Of a stretch of DNA of 64,000 nucleotides, positions 16,685 through 25,475 are shown piece by piece. Numbering within the stretch: the stretch's first letter is position 1; each line of letters begins with the position of its first letter. The notes below the pieces were generated by a model that saw nothing but the letters and a program-made list of their open reading frames with translations, was not told the DNA's origin and did not search any database. The DNA comes from Pseudomonas syringae (GTDB taxonomy: Bacteria > Pseudomonadota > Gammaproteobacteria > Pseudomonadales > Pseudomonadaceae): assembly GCF_001698815.1 (NCBI RefSeq), contig NZ_LGSI01000050.1:186001-250000 (forward strand), written 5' to 3'. A program made the position numbers and the translations under genes.

Positions 16685-18034
16685 TCAAGAGTGGGAGGCC
16701 GGTGCTGGAGTGATCACAGGTGCGGCGTTGGCAACCTTGGGCGTATTGCGGGCGGCGAAGACGATGATGGCGGCGATGATTGACGTAGCCGTCAAGCCGT
16801 AAAGCCCGCCTTGAATCGAACCGGTATGTTGTTCCAGCAGCCCGAAGGTGGTTGGTGCAACGAAGCCACCCAGGTTACCCACCGAGTTGATCAAGGCAAT
16901 CACGCCGGCGGCGATACGGGCGTCCAGATAAGCCTGGGGAATCGGCCAGAACAGCGACGATGCCGACTTGAAGCCCAGCGCTGCAAAGCAGATTGCGACG
17001 AAAGCGAAGATCGGGCTGCCGGTGGTTGACATGAACATCCCGGCGGCGGCAATCAGCAGGGCTACTGCGACCCACGCCTGCTGTTTCTTCCATTTCGCCG
17101 AGAACGAAGCGAAGGCGTACATGCCGATGATCGACAGCAACCAGGGGATCGAGTTGAACAAGCCGACTTGAATGTCGCTCAGGTCGCCCATTTTCTTGAT
17201 GATGCTCGGCAGCCAGAACGTCGCGGCATAAATAGTCAGCTGGATGAAGAAGTAGATCAGGCAAAACAGGATGATCTGGCGGTCCTTGAGCAGCTTGCCC
17301 AACGACGCCTTGATCGGATTGGCGGCTTCCCGAGCCCGTTGTTCTTCGTCGATGGCGTTGACCAGCGCGTCCTGTTCCTCACGGGTAAGCCATTTGGCAT
17401 CGTGAGGTTTGGAGTCCAGCCAGAACCAGACGAAGGCACACAAGCCCACCGAGAACATGCCTTCAATGAAGTACATCCATTGCCAGCCGTGCATGCCGAA
17501 GCCGTTGATTTGCAGCAACAGGCCGGACAGCGGGCCGGAAATCAGCGAGGCGATGGCCGAACCGCTCAAAAAGATCGCAATGGCCTTGCCGCGCTCGACA
17601 CCGGGAAGCCAGCGGGTGAAGTAATAGATCACACCAGGGAAGAAGCCGGCCTCGGCAACGCCGAGCAGGAAACGCAGGATATAGAAGTGGGTTTCGTTCT
17701 GGATGAACGCCATACAGGCGGCGACGATGCCCCAGGTGAGCATGATGCGCGTCAGCCAGATACGGGCGCCGACTTTTTGCAGGAGGATATTGGAAGGGAC
17801 TTCGAACAGCGCGTAACCGATGAAGAACAGTCCGGCACCAAACCCGTAGGCGGCGGCACCGATGCCCAGATCGTGCTCCATGTGCGAACGCACAAAGCCG
17901 ATGTTCACCCGGTCGATGTAATTGACGATAAACATGATGACGAACAGTGGCAGAACATGACGCTTCACTTTCGATACCGCCGAAAGCAAAACCGAATCCG
18001 CGCCGTCACTCACCCTGGTATTGGATGTGTTCAC
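16685..18034 (-). CDS. gudP: MFS hexarate transporter, GudP-like
   Basis: About 449-residue, 12-helix transporter of the anion:cation symporter family, which contains the E. coli glucarate/galactarate carriers GudP and GarP. Seen: MFIVNYIDRVNIGFVRSHM in helix 1 (the NYIDR motif of the family), FEVPSNILLQKVGARIWL in loop 2-3 and GVAEAGFFPGVIYYFTRW after helix 4. Directly upstream of gudD, so import of glucarate (possibly galactarate) is the natural role. Start choice: GTG at 18034 with GGGAG seven bases before; a GTG at 18049 overlaps that ribosome site and is less likely. Confidence 0.88.
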   Translation of the reverse strand: MNTSNTRVSDGADSVLLSAVSKVKRHVLPLFVIMFIVNYIDRVNIGFVRSHMEHDLGIGAAAYGFGAGLFFIGYALFEVPSNILLQKVGARIWLTRIMLTWGIVAACMAFIQNETHFYILRFLLGVAEAGFFPGVIYYFTRWLPGVERGKAIAIFLSGSAIASLISGPLSGLLLQINGFGMHGWQWMYFIEGMFSVGLCAFVWFWLDSKPHDAKWLTREEQDALVNAIDEEQRAREAANPIKASLGKLLKDRQIILFCLIYFFIQLTIYAATFWLPSIIKKMGDLSDIQVGLFNSIPWLLSIIGMYAFASFSAKWKKQQAWVAVALLIAAAGMFMSTTGSPIFAFVAICFAALGFKSASSLFWPIPQAYLDARIAAGVIALINSVGNLGGFVAPTTFGLLEQHTGSIQGGLYGLTATSIIAAIIVFAARNTPKVANAAPVITPAPASHS

Positions 18035-18100
18035 AGGTGTATCTCCCACTCGTTATTTTTATGCGGGTTTTGGGCAAGCTATGTTGCTTGTGTTGATAGA

Positions 18101-18111
18101 CATCATACAAG
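18101..18111. promoter_or_regulatory. Candidate FCD-regulator site upstream of gudP
   Basis: CATCATACAAG, 67 bases before the gudP start, matches ten of eleven bases of the element at 18324 beside the divergent regulator gene. The pair suggests one regulator acting on both promoters. Confidence 0.45.
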
Positions 18112-18321
18112 TAACGATTTATGACGCAAGGAGGCATTGATCCGTTTTGTCAGTTATTTTCTGCGGGCAAGGGAAGGGTAGGCGCGGGTGGGGCTCTTTA
18201 ATTGCCGGATAATGCCTGTATTAATTGGTATTTCTGGTGATTTAGGCGTTAATTGACGACTCGGCAAAAAAATTTATCAGGCAGCCTATTGGTGCTTTCA
18301 CAGCTGATGGGTGATTTTTTA

Positions 18322-18373
18322 CTCGTCATACAAGATAGACAAGTCAGCTTGCTTCGCTAGCTCGTCAGACAAG
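18322..18373. promoter_or_regulatory. Direct repeat of candidate operators before the FCD regulator
   Basis: CTCGTCATACAAG (18322-18334) and CTCGTCAGACAAG (18361-18373) are 39 bases apart. Each is a near-palindrome of the form CTYGTC-N-KACAAG, the shape expected for GntR/FCD regulators (compare TTGTCNGACAA). They lie 60-110 bases before the regulator's start, a position suited to autoregulation. Confidence 0.5.
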
Positions 18374-18433
18374 TGCGCAGTACTATGTCTTCCAAGCCAA
18401 TTCCGCGATTTCGTGTCCAGGACACCTCTTTCC

Positions 18434-19147
18434 ATGCAAGAGCCTATCCGGCCGATTCCCAAGCGTCGGCAACATAATCTGGCCACTGATCTGGTCACCG
18501 ATCTGAGCCAGCGCATTCTTCTTGGCAAGATTCCGCCCGGCCACAAGCTGCCTTCGGAAAGCGAAATCGTCCGCGAGCACGGGGTCAGCCGCACCGTGGT
18601 GCGCGAAGCGATTTCAAAATTGCAGGCTTCCGGACTGGTGGAGACCCATCACGGTGTCGGCACGTTCGTCCTGGAGCGCAGCGATCACACCGGGCTGCGC
18701 CTGAAAGTCGAAACCGCGGCGAGCGTGCGCGACATCATCGAACTGCGCATCGGCCTGGAGACCCAGGCAGTTGCCTTGGCGGCGTTGCGCCGCACGGACG
18801 AGCAACTGGCTGCCATGCGCCAGGCGCTGGATGATTATCAGGATCTGCTGGCCAAGGAAGACAGTTGCGTGGAGGCGGACAAGCGCTTTCACATGCTGAT
18901 CGCCGAAGCGACCGGCAATCCGTATTTCGCCGAAATCATGCACCACCTGGGCAGCGCGATCATCCCTCGCAGCCGCATCGCCGCCAGTGAGCGCGCTGGC
19001 AGCAACCTTGCGCATCATGGCTATCTGGCCAATCTGGAACATGAAGCGCTGCTGAGCGCCATCCGCCGCCAGGACCCGGACGCCGCCCGCGCCGCCATGT
19101 GGACCCACCTGAGCAACAGTCGCGAAAGGCTCGCGCCGCTGGAGTGA
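18434..19147 (+). CDS. GntR-family regulator, FadR/FCD subfamily
   Basis: 237-residue regulator divergent from the gudP-gudD operon and its probable controller. The winged-helix domain covers ~residues 15-80 (TDLSQRILLGKIPPGHKLPS, ESEIVREHGVSRTVVREAI, GLVETHHGVGTFVL). The C-terminal all-helical FCD domain (~95-230) keeps the metal/ligand residues Asp in EADKRFHMLIAEATGN and His in LAHHGYLANLEHEALLSAI. The start is ATG 18434 (MQEPIRP); the frame stays open to 18311 but that leader contains the candidate operators. The effector is likely a sugar diacid or derivative, by context only. Confidence 0.9.
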   Translation: MQEPIRPIPKRRQHNLATDLVTDLSQRILLGKIPPGHKLPSESEIVREHGVSRTVVREAISKLQASGLVETHHGVGTFVLERSDHTGLRLKVETAASVRDIIELRIGLETQAVALAALRRTDEQLAAMRQALDDYQDLLAKEDSCVEADKRFHMLIAEATGNPYFAEIMHHLGSAIIPRSRIAASERAGSNLAHHGYLANLEHEALLSAIRRQDPDAARAAMWTHLSNSRERLAPLE

Positions 19148-19172
19148 AAGCGGATGCTGGCGGTTGGGCTTT

Positions 19173-19265
19173 TGTGGGGCCGGATTCATCCGGGAAGGCG
19201 TCGGTAAAGCTTCGGATTACTCGGCGCTACAGCCGGCCTCTTCGGGAATGAATTCCCTCCTACAG
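19173..19265. repeat. REP-like inverted segments
   Basis: GTGGGGCCGGATTCATCCGG followed ~55 bases later by TTCGGGAATGAATTCCCTCC, between convergent genes. Both arms recur near 8642 and 8708. Probable bidirectional transcription end. Confidence 0.65.
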
Positions 19266-19284
19266 GTCTCAGGAACCAGGCGCG

Positions 19285-20448
19285 TTATTTTGCCAAAGAC
19301 CCGGACGCCTCCAACACCTGCAACATCACTTCGGATTGCCACTCGAAATACGGGTTGAACGTCAGTCGTGCGTGCACTTTGCCAGCCTCGCGATAACCCC
19401 AGTCTGAATACCAGACCTGATCCCCGTTCAAGCACAACTGCATATCAGCGGTGCTCTGGCCGTTCCAGCAGATGCGCTGTTTGCCATTTTCGCCATACAG
19501 CGGGTTGGCGGGGGAGAACATCAAACCCATGTGCGAGAAGCGGCTGATCCGGTAGTCCGGCAGGTAATCGGTACGGACCAGCACTCGGGCGCTTTTTGCT
19601 GACTCAGCCGGATCGTCGCCGTACCAGATGAGGCGGCTGGACGGATTACTGAAACGCTGGTTGAAGTTGTCCAGCACATAACCGGTGTCCAGCACCGAAT
19701 CATGCTCGGTAATGGCGACAAACACTGGCTTGTCATAGCTGCGCTGGCCCAGGCGTTTCTGCGCGAGAACACTGCTGCGATAAAACTGGGCGAAGCCATT
19801 GGTGGGCACATTCAGGTAACGCACCGGCGTTTGCAGCGGGCGCACGCCGTCGTCAGGGCTGGCCAGCCATGGCCGCGCCCAGACGATCCATTGCGTCATC
19901 CACGCATACGGGCTGTCGGAGCGGAACGCCGGCGAGAACAGCACCAGCCCGGCAATTTCATCGTGATCATAGGCGTAGTCGAGCACCAGATTGGCGCCCG
20001 TGGAAAACCCGCCCAGATACACCTTCGGTACGTCACGACTGAGGATGTTCGCCTGTTGGCGGACCACGTCCTGCCACTGCGCGAGTGTCACGTCGAGCAT
20101 GTCCGAAGGCTTCGTGCCATGACCGGGCAGCAGCACGGTGCGCACCAGAAACCCTTGAGCGGCGAGTTTTTCGCCGATGTCATGGAAGGACCAGGGCGAA
20201 TCCCCCAAGCCATGGACCAGCAAAATGCCACCTTTGAGCTGACCTTGCGGCCGCCACTCCTGAGGTGCGTTCCATTGCAGTTCCGCTTTGTGATCCGTGG
20301 TCTGAAAGCTGCGCTGTTGCTGCATCCATTCCAGGGTCTGCTGGCGATAAGCGGCGAAGCTGTCCGACGCTTTATCGTCGCTGGCCATCGAGCCACAGGC
20401 CTGAAGGGTGAGAGCAGAGAGCAGCAATGCAAGTCGATGCCTGGGCAA
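19285..20448 (-). CDS. Lipoprotein alpha/beta hydrolase
   Basis: About 387-residue lipid-anchored hydrolase. The start is set at a TTG (20448) that yields a compact lipoprotein signal RLALLLSALTLQACGS with lipobox LQAC; the longer frame to 20559 would bury that signal. Hydrolase motifs: oxyanion strand GGILLVHGLGDSPWSF (HGLG), nucleophile elbow LGGFSTGANLVL (Ser ~161), Asp in AITEHDSVLDTGY and His in RISRFSHMGLMF. This resembles serine aminopeptidase S33/monoglyceride lipase-like enzymes. It is transcribed toward the FCD regulator and divergent from cdaR. Cell-envelope location is expected; substrate unknown. Confidence 0.8.
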   Translation of the reverse strand: MPRHRLALLLSALTLQACGSMASDDKASDSFAAYRQQTLEWMQQQRSFQTTDHKAELQWNAPQEWRPQGQLKGGILLVHGLGDSPWSFHDIGEKLAAQGFLVRTVLLPGHGTKPSDMLDVTLAQWQDVVRQQANILSRDVPKVYLGGFSTGANLVLDYAYDHDEIAGLVLFSPAFRSDSPYAWMTQWIVWARPWLASPDDGVRPLQTPVRYLNVPTNGFAQFYRSSVLAQKRLGQRSYDKPVFVAITEHDSVLDTGYVLDNFNQRFSNPSSRLIWYGDDPAESAKSARVLVRTDYLPDYRISRFSHMGLMFSPANPLYGENGKQRICWNGQSTADMQLCLNGDQVWYSDWGYREAGKVHARLTFNPYFEWQSEVMLQVLEASGSLAK

Positions 20449-20644
20449 GATAAGGGATTCTCCGCTGAAGAAGGTGCATCGATAGAGCGGCGCAAGCCGT
20501 GACAGGTTCAACGAAATGCATGCAGTGCCAGCACTTTGCCACGTCAATCGCACTCGCATCCAGAATCAGGCAGACTCAACGCTCAAATAAAAACCAGCGG
20601 CACCTGTATGCACATCATCTTTAGTTCTTCGCCTGGAGCCCGCC

Positions 20645-21754
20645 ATGTTCGCCCTTGATCATTCGCTGGCGCAGGACATCGTCGACCGGGCCATGGCCAT
20701 ATTGCCGTGCAACGTCAACGTCATGGATTATCTGGGCATCATCATCGGCAGCGGCGACGCCGAGCGTTTGTATACCCGGCATGAAGGTGCGCAATTGGTG
20801 CTGGCCAACCACCGCGTGGTGGAAATCGACGCCAGCACGGCGCGGCAACTGGACGGGGTGAAGCCGGGCGTGAACTTGCCGTTGATGCTCGATCAGCAAC
20901 TGGTGGGCGTGCTCGGTATCACCGGCGAACCGGAGCAGGTGCGGGTCTACGCCGAACTGGTAAAAATGACCGCCGAGATGCTCATGGAACATCGCCGCCA
21001 GCAGGCCGATCAGCACTGGCGACATCAACGCAGCGAGGATTTGTTGGCGCGCCTGCTGCGGACCGACTGTCCGCAGAATCTGCTGGACGAGGTCCAGCAG
21101 CTGGGGCTGCAACCGGATTTGCCACGACAGGCGGTGTTGATCGAACTGGCCGGGCCGGCGACCGATGCCGCGAAAGTCGTGGCCTGGCTCAATGGCCGTT
21201 ATGCCAACAGTTGGTGCCTGACCCGCGAGCCGATGCTGATCCATTGGTGTCGGGCCGTGGGCAAGGACCGCGACGACGCGTTGCTGCTGGAACAATTCGA
21301 CGAGCAAGGCTGGCAGGTGCTGCGCATGGCGACGGTGGAGCAATCAGCTGACCTGCCTAACTTGCGTCATGCGGTCGCCGCAGCCCGGGATTTGCTGGAT
21401 TACGCGCGTGAGGTTCAGCCGCAGCAACGTTTGTTGCGCCTGGCAGCGTATCGCCTGCCGGTACTGTTCTGGCGCTATCGACATGACTGGCTGGCGGCGC
21501 AGGTCGCCCAGCCGATTGCGCGTTTGCACAACCACGCTCAACTGCTGGAAACCCTGCGCAGCTGGTTCGACTACAGCGGCGAAAGCCAGGCCTGCGCCGA
21601 TGTGCTGGGCATCCATCGCAACAGCCTGCGCTATCGCCTGGAAAAAATTGCCGAACTGAGCGGCTGCGATCCTTATCGCACCGATGATCTGCTGCGCCTG
21701 TACCTGGGCCTGCACATGACGCCACGCGCCGCGCTTTGTTCAAATGACCAATAA
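20645..21754 (+). CDS. cdaR: Sugar diacid regulator, CdaR-like
   Basis: 369-residue transcriptional activator of the CdaR family. The N-terminal diacid recognition domain (~residues 5-135) contains NVNVMDYLGIIIGSGD, RLYTRHEGAQLVL and LVGVLGITGEPEQVRVYAE, the classic CdaR pattern. The C-terminus has a PucR-type helix-turn-helix (ADVLGIHRNSLRYRLEKIAE, ~316-335) and ends DDLLRLYLGLHM. In E. coli CdaR responds to glycerate/diacids and drives gar/gud genes. Here it sits 87 bases before garK on the same strand. Shine-Dalgarno GGAG before the ATG. Confidence 0.92.
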   Translation: MFALDHSLAQDIVDRAMAILPCNVNVMDYLGIIIGSGDAERLYTRHEGAQLVLANHRVVEIDASTARQLDGVKPGVNLPLMLDQQLVGVLGITGEPEQVRVYAELVKMTAEMLMEHRRQQADQHWRHQRSEDLLARLLRTDCPQNLLDEVQQLGLQPDLPRQAVLIELAGPATDAAKVVAWLNGRYANSWCLTREPMLIHWCRAVGKDRDDALLLEQFDEQGWQVLRMATVEQSADLPNLRHAVAAARDLLDYAREVQPQQRLLRLAAYRLPVLFWRYRHDWLAAQVAQPIARLHNHAQLLETLRSWFDYSGESQACADVLGIHRNSLRYRLEKIAELSGCDPYRTDDLLRLYLGLHMTPRAALCSNDQ

Positions 21755-21832
21755 GCTGCCGTTTGCGTGGTGCGCAGGGCGCGAGGCAAATCCGCTCCGG
21801 GATGAGAACATCGCGACACTGCGTTTACGGAG

Positions 21833-21840
21833 AACAACAA
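21833..21840 (+). promoter_or_regulatory. Crc/Hfq CA motif AACAACAA before garK
   Basis: AACAACAA fits AAYAAYAA exactly, overlaps the ribosome-site region (GGAGAACAACAAC) and ends one base before the ATG. Translational repression of glycerate kinase during growth on preferred carbon sources is expected. Confidence 0.6.
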
Positions 21841-21841
21841 C

Positions 21842-22978
21842 ATGAAAATCGTCATCGCCCCCGATTCCTTCAAGGACAGCTTGAGTGCTCAAGGTGTTGC
21901 GGATGCCATTGCCAGCGGGCTCGCCGAGGTTTGGCCCGACGCCGAGCTGATCAAATGCCCGATGGCCGATGGCGGCGAGGGCACCATCGAAGCGGTCCTC
22001 GCCGCGTGTGACGGCGAGCTGATGAGCGCCGAAGTCAGCGGCCCGCTGGGTCAACCGGTTGTTGCCCATTGGGGCTGGCTGGCCGCGAGCCAGACCGCAA
22101 TCATCGAAATGGCCATGGCCAGCGGCTTGCAATTGTTGACCCTCGACCAGCGCGACGCGCGCATCACCAGCACCCGAGGCACCGGCGAGTTGATCCTCGC
22201 GGCGTTGGATGCCGGAGCCGTGCGGGTGATTCTGGCGATTGGCGGCAGCGCTACCAATGACGCGGGTAGCGGCATGCTTGCGGCGCTCGGCGCACGGTTT
22301 TTTGATGTCGACGGCGGACCGGTTGCGCCGGGCGGGCTGGCACTGGCGCAGGTCGCCCGGATTGATGTGCAACACCTGGATGCGCGTTTGCGCGACGTGC
22401 AATTTGAAGTGGCGGCTGATGTCGACAATCCGCTGTGCGGGCTCAACGGCGCCTCGCACATTTTCGGCCCGCAGAAAGGCGCATCGCCAGAGCAGGTTCT
22501 GCAACTGGATGACGCCCTTGGGCACTTCGCCGATCTTTCGGCTGGAGTTCTCGGCCACGATCTGCGTGACGAGCCGGGTTGCGGCGCGGCGGGCGGTATG
22601 GGCTTTGCGGCCAAGGCCTACTTGAACGCGTCGTTCCGGCCGGGGGTCGAGGTGGTGGCTGATCTCACCGGTCTTGCGCAGGCGTTGCAAGGCGCGGATC
22701 TGGCGATTACCGGTGAAGGTCGCTTCGATGCCCAAACCTTGCGCGGCAAGACGCCGTTCGGCGTGGCGCGCGTCGCCCGGCGGGCTGGCGTGCCGGTCAT
22801 TGTCCTGGCCGGCACCCTCGGCGAGGGTTACGCCAGCTTGTACGAGCACGGCATCAGCGCGGCGTTTGCCTTGGCCAGCGGACCAATGACACTGGAGCAG
22901 GCCTGTCGCGACGCCCCGACCCTGTTGCACGACAGGGCGCGGGATCTGGCGCGCCTCTGGCAACTGGCGGCGCGCTGA
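21842..22978 (+). CDS. garK: Glycerate kinase (GK-I type)
   Basis: 378-residue kinase of the glycerate kinase type 1 family (2-phosphoglycerate-forming in GarK/GlxK). Family signatures are IVIAPDSFKDSLSA (residues 3-16), KCPMADGGEGTIEA (~39-52), the long RGTGELILAALDAG, LAIGGSATNDAGSGML and DLAITGEGRFDAQTLRGKTPFG (~281-302). It is last in a likely cdaR-garK unit and would feed glycerate from glucarate/galactarate or glyoxylate metabolism into glycolysis. A perfect Crc motif precedes the start. Confidence 0.95.
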   Translation: MKIVIAPDSFKDSLSAQGVADAIASGLAEVWPDAELIKCPMADGGEGTIEAVLAACDGELMSAEVSGPLGQPVVAHWGWLAASQTAIIEMAMASGLQLLTLDQRDARITSTRGTGELILAALDAGAVRVILAIGGSATNDAGSGMLAALGARFFDVDGGPVAPGGLALAQVARIDVQHLDARLRDVQFEVAADVDNPLCGLNGASHIFGPQKGASPEQVLQLDDALGHFADLSAGVLGHDLRDEPGCGAAGGMGFAAKAYLNASFRPGVEVVADLTGLAQALQGADLAITGEGRFDAQTLRGKTPFGVARVARRAGVPVIVLAGTLGEGYASLYEHGISAAFALASGPMTLEQACRDAPTLLHDRARDLARLWQLAAR

Positions 22979-22988
22979 TCAGCGCAGA

Positions 22989-23246
22989 TCAATTGTCACC
23001 CAGGCAACCGGTGCCATTGACCTCGTAACGCAGGGTGTGGGTTTTGCCCATGTGGTCGACGTAAGTCATTTCCACTGGCCGTACCCCGCAGAAATTCAGT
23101 TCCGGGGTGCTGACGACTTTGGCGATGTCCAGTTTTGTGCCGTAGGTGTAATCCTGGACATTGGCTTGAGGCTTGAGGCCAGCGTTGGCGACAGAAGCAA
23201 CGCTGCCCAGGGCCAGCAAAGTGAAGGCAATCAGTGCGGTTTTCAT
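22989..23246 (-). CDS. DUF2790 small periplasmic protein
   Basis: 85-residue exported protein with a signal peptide (MKTALIAFTLLALGSVASVANA, cut after ANA) and a DUF2790 domain: VQDYTYGTKLDIAKVVS then FCGVRPVEMTYVDHMGKTHTLRYEVNGTGC. The two Cys residues (in FCGV and GTGC) probably form a disulfide. An upstream in-frame ATG at 23255 is possible. DUF2790 is a Pseudomonas-rich family of unknown function, often described as stress- or metal-responsive. It is convergent with garK, 10 bases from its stop. Confidence 0.85.
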   Translation of the reverse strand: MKTALIAFTLLALGSVASVANAGLKPQANVQDYTYGTKLDIAKVVSTPELNFCGVRPVEMTYVDHMGKTHTLRYEVNGTGCLGDN

Positions 23247-23349
23247 GATGAGCATCTCGTTCAGGTGAGTTCAACTTCTTGAGCCTGTACGACGAAGCTC
23301 ATCGAGCTTTATTCCCTCGCCTGAAAAGAACCGGATAAAAAAACGCTCT

Positions 23350-24885
23350 TCACGCCGATTGCAGATGTAACTGCGCAATGGGCTTGCGCATCAATGCACC
23401 CACCACCGCAGCGCCAAGCAAGGCCAGCAGCCCGGCAACCCAGAGCAATGTCGCGAAGCCTTGCACAAAGGCCTGTTGCGCCAGGGGTTGAACGATCAGC
23501 CGCGCGCTCTCGGTCAGGGGTGCCATGGCCGCGCCCATATCGCCGGCAACCACCCTCGAGGCGATGCCGTCGGCTTGATTCAGCCAGTTCGACGCCTGCG
23601 CCTGCATGGCGGCCTTCAGGCTTTGCTCGGTGTGGCTCGCCAATAACGCACCGTAGACGCCGATGGCCAGCATGATCGCGCTGAAGCGCATGGTGGTGCT
23701 CATGCCCGAGGCCATGCCGGCGCGGTCACGAGGCACGCACGCCATGATGTTCTTCTGGGTGTCACCGTTCAGCAACCCGGCACCGGCACCGGTAACCGCC
23801 ATGGCACAGGCAAATCCGAGATAACCGACGCCGGACACCGCCCAGGCGCTGAGCAAATTGCCGCAACCGACCAGCGTCAAACCCGACGCCATCAGGGTTG
23901 CCGGAGACCAGTACCGCGCCAGCCTGGCGCCGATCTTCGGGCAAACCAGCATGGTCAGGGCAAAGGGCAGCATACCCAGACCTGAAGCAATGGCGCTGAA
24001 GCCCAGTCCGTTTTGCAGGTAAAACGGCAGCAGAGTCATCATCACCTGAGCGCATCCGGCGTAAGCGAACATGCCCAGCAATGCGCCAATGAAACGCGGG
24101 GATTTGAACAGCTGCAGATCCACCATCGGCCTGTGTTGCAGCCGCTCGACCAGCACGAACAACGCCAGCAGACCTAAGCCGCCGAACAACCGCAAAAACG
24201 TGACCGGGCTGTCCCAGCCGATACGATTGGCTTCGATCAATCCCCAGATCAGGCACAACAACGCCGCGCTGAAGGTCAGGCTGCCCCAGGGATCAAGACG
24301 CGCGGACTGTTCGTTGCGCGACTCTTCGATGTTGCGGCGAACCATGGCAATCAGCAGCAGGCCAACGGGCAGATTCAGGTAGAAAATCCAGCGCCAGCCC
24401 AACAGTTCGGCGATCAGCCCGCCCACGGTGGGCGCGGCCGTCATCGCCACGCCCATGCAGGCGCCCCAGAATGCCCAGGCTTTGGCCCGTTCGGTTTCGT
24501 CATGAAAGGCATGGCCGATGGTGGCCAGTGCCGATGTCAGCAGGAGGGCCGCACCTACGCCTTTGAGGGCGCGGGCAATGTCGAGGAACAGGATATTGGG
24601 CGCGGCGCCACAACCCAGCGAAGCCGCGATGAACAGCACCAGCCCGCAGAGCAGCATTTTCTTGCGCCCAAAACGATCCGCCACACTGCCGGACGGCAGC
24701 AACAGCGCGGCGAAAGCCAGCATGTAGGCACTGACCACCCATTCGATGTCGGCAAAGTTGGCGCCCAGGTCCCGAGCGATGCTGGGCAGCGTCACGGCGA
24801 CGATATTGGTGTCGAGAACGATCAGTGAGCAGACGCCGGAAGCGGTCAGGAGCGTCATGCGTGGGCTGGGTCTGGTGATTTTCAT
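23350..24885 (-). CDS. MFS multidrug efflux transporter, DHA2 (14-helix) family
   Basis: 511-residue drug:H+ antiporter. Family motifs: LDTNIVAVTLPSIARDLG (motif D1, ~residues 23-40), PSGSVADRFGRKKML (motif A), a motif-C region rich in Gly (GVAMTAAPTVGGLIAELLGWRWIFYLNLPVG, the DHA2 signature with WRWIFYLN) and a C-terminal extra pair of helices. The start is the ATG at 24885 (MKITRPSP). It is 13 bases downstream of the GlcG-like gene and probably co-transcribed with it. The substrate is unknown; a LysR regulator divergent from the pair is a likely controller. Confidence 0.9.
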   Translation of the reverse strand: MKITRPSPRMTLLTASGVCSLIVLDTNIVAVTLPSIARDLGANFADIEWVVSAYMLAFAALLLPSGSVADRFGRKKMLLCGLVLFIAASLGCGAAPNILFLDIARALKGVGAALLLTSALATIGHAFHDETERAKAWAFWGACMGVAMTAAPTVGGLIAELLGWRWIFYLNLPVGLLLIAMVRRNIEESRNEQSARLDPWGSLTFSAALLCLIWGLIEANRIGWDSPVTFLRLFGGLGLLALFVLVERLQHRPMVDLQLFKSPRFIGALLGMFAYAGCAQVMMTLLPFYLQNGLGFSAIASGLGMLPFALTMLVCPKIGARLARYWSPATLMASGLTLVGCGNLLSAWAVSGVGYLGFACAMAVTGAGAGLLNGDTQKNIMACVPRDRAGMASGMSTTMRFSAIMLAIGVYGALLASHTEQSLKAAMQAQASNWLNQADGIASRVVAGDMGAAMAPLTESARLIVQPLAQQAFVQGFATLLWVAGLLALLGAAVVGALMRKPIAQLHLQSA

Positions 24886-24898
24886 GGTGGGCCTGCGA

Positions 24899-25399
24899 TT
24901 ACTGGTGTGATTGAAGAACCTGCAAGGACTGCAGCGCGGCAAGGGCGATTTCATCATCGTGGGCAGGCGTGTCGGCACTGACGCCGATGGCACCCACTAC
25001 CTGGCCTTCGACGCGAATCGGCTGGCCGCCCTTCATCATCAGCAGCCCGGCAGTGATGGCCGCTGTGCGCCCGCCATTGATGCCTTTCTCCAGATCATCC
25101 GATGGACGCTTGAACAGGGCCGATGTCCGCGCCTTGCCCTGGGCCAGTTCGATGCCGGCCACGACCGGAGCGCTGCCCATGCGAGCCGTCAGAATGGGCC
25201 ATCCGCCGTCGTCAACGACCGCGACCGCACAGGGCCATCCGTGCTGGCTGGCGTAGTCTTGTGCCGTCTGCACCAACCGGCTGGCGGTTTTCAAATCCAG
25301 CGTTGCTTTGTGAGTAATGCTCGCTGCGGGCTCGGCTGCGTTGGCTATTTGTAAGGCAAGCACACTGCAAAGCATGACGAGAACTGATTTGACGCGCAT
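24899..25399 (-). CDS. GlcG/HbpS-family periplasmic protein
   Basis: 166-residue protein with an N-terminal signal peptide (VLVMLCSVLALQIANA, cut near residue 21) and a single GlcG/HbpS (formerly DUF336) domain: AQDYASQHGWPCAVAVVDDG, KARTSALFKRPS and a GGQPIRVEGQVVGAIGVSADTPAHDDEIA strand-helix end. Members bind haem or act as accessory proteins to hydroxyacid metabolism; none of this is diagnostic here. Only the exported version carries a signal peptide, as in many Pseudomonas homologues. It leads a two-gene unit with the DHA2 transporter and is divergent from the LysR gene. Confidence 0.82.
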   Translation of the reverse strand: MRVKSVLVMLCSVLALQIANAAEPAASITHKATLDLKTASRLVQTAQDYASQHGWPCAVAVVDDGGWPILTARMGSAPVVAGIELAQGKARTSALFKRPSDDLEKGINGGRTAAITAGLLMMKGGQPIRVEGQVVGAIGVSADTPAHDDEIALAALQSLQVLQSHQ

Positions 25400-25475
25400 C
25401 GCTGATCTTCCTAAGGTGCATGAATGGGCAGCTTATCCCGGCATTCCCTTGGTGTTATTACCTGCGTCGCGTCAC

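Noticed and set aside
17168..18124. 318-codon + strand frame opposite gudP
   Set aside because: Antisense to a complete MFS transporter and extending into its promoter; polar composition without a domain.
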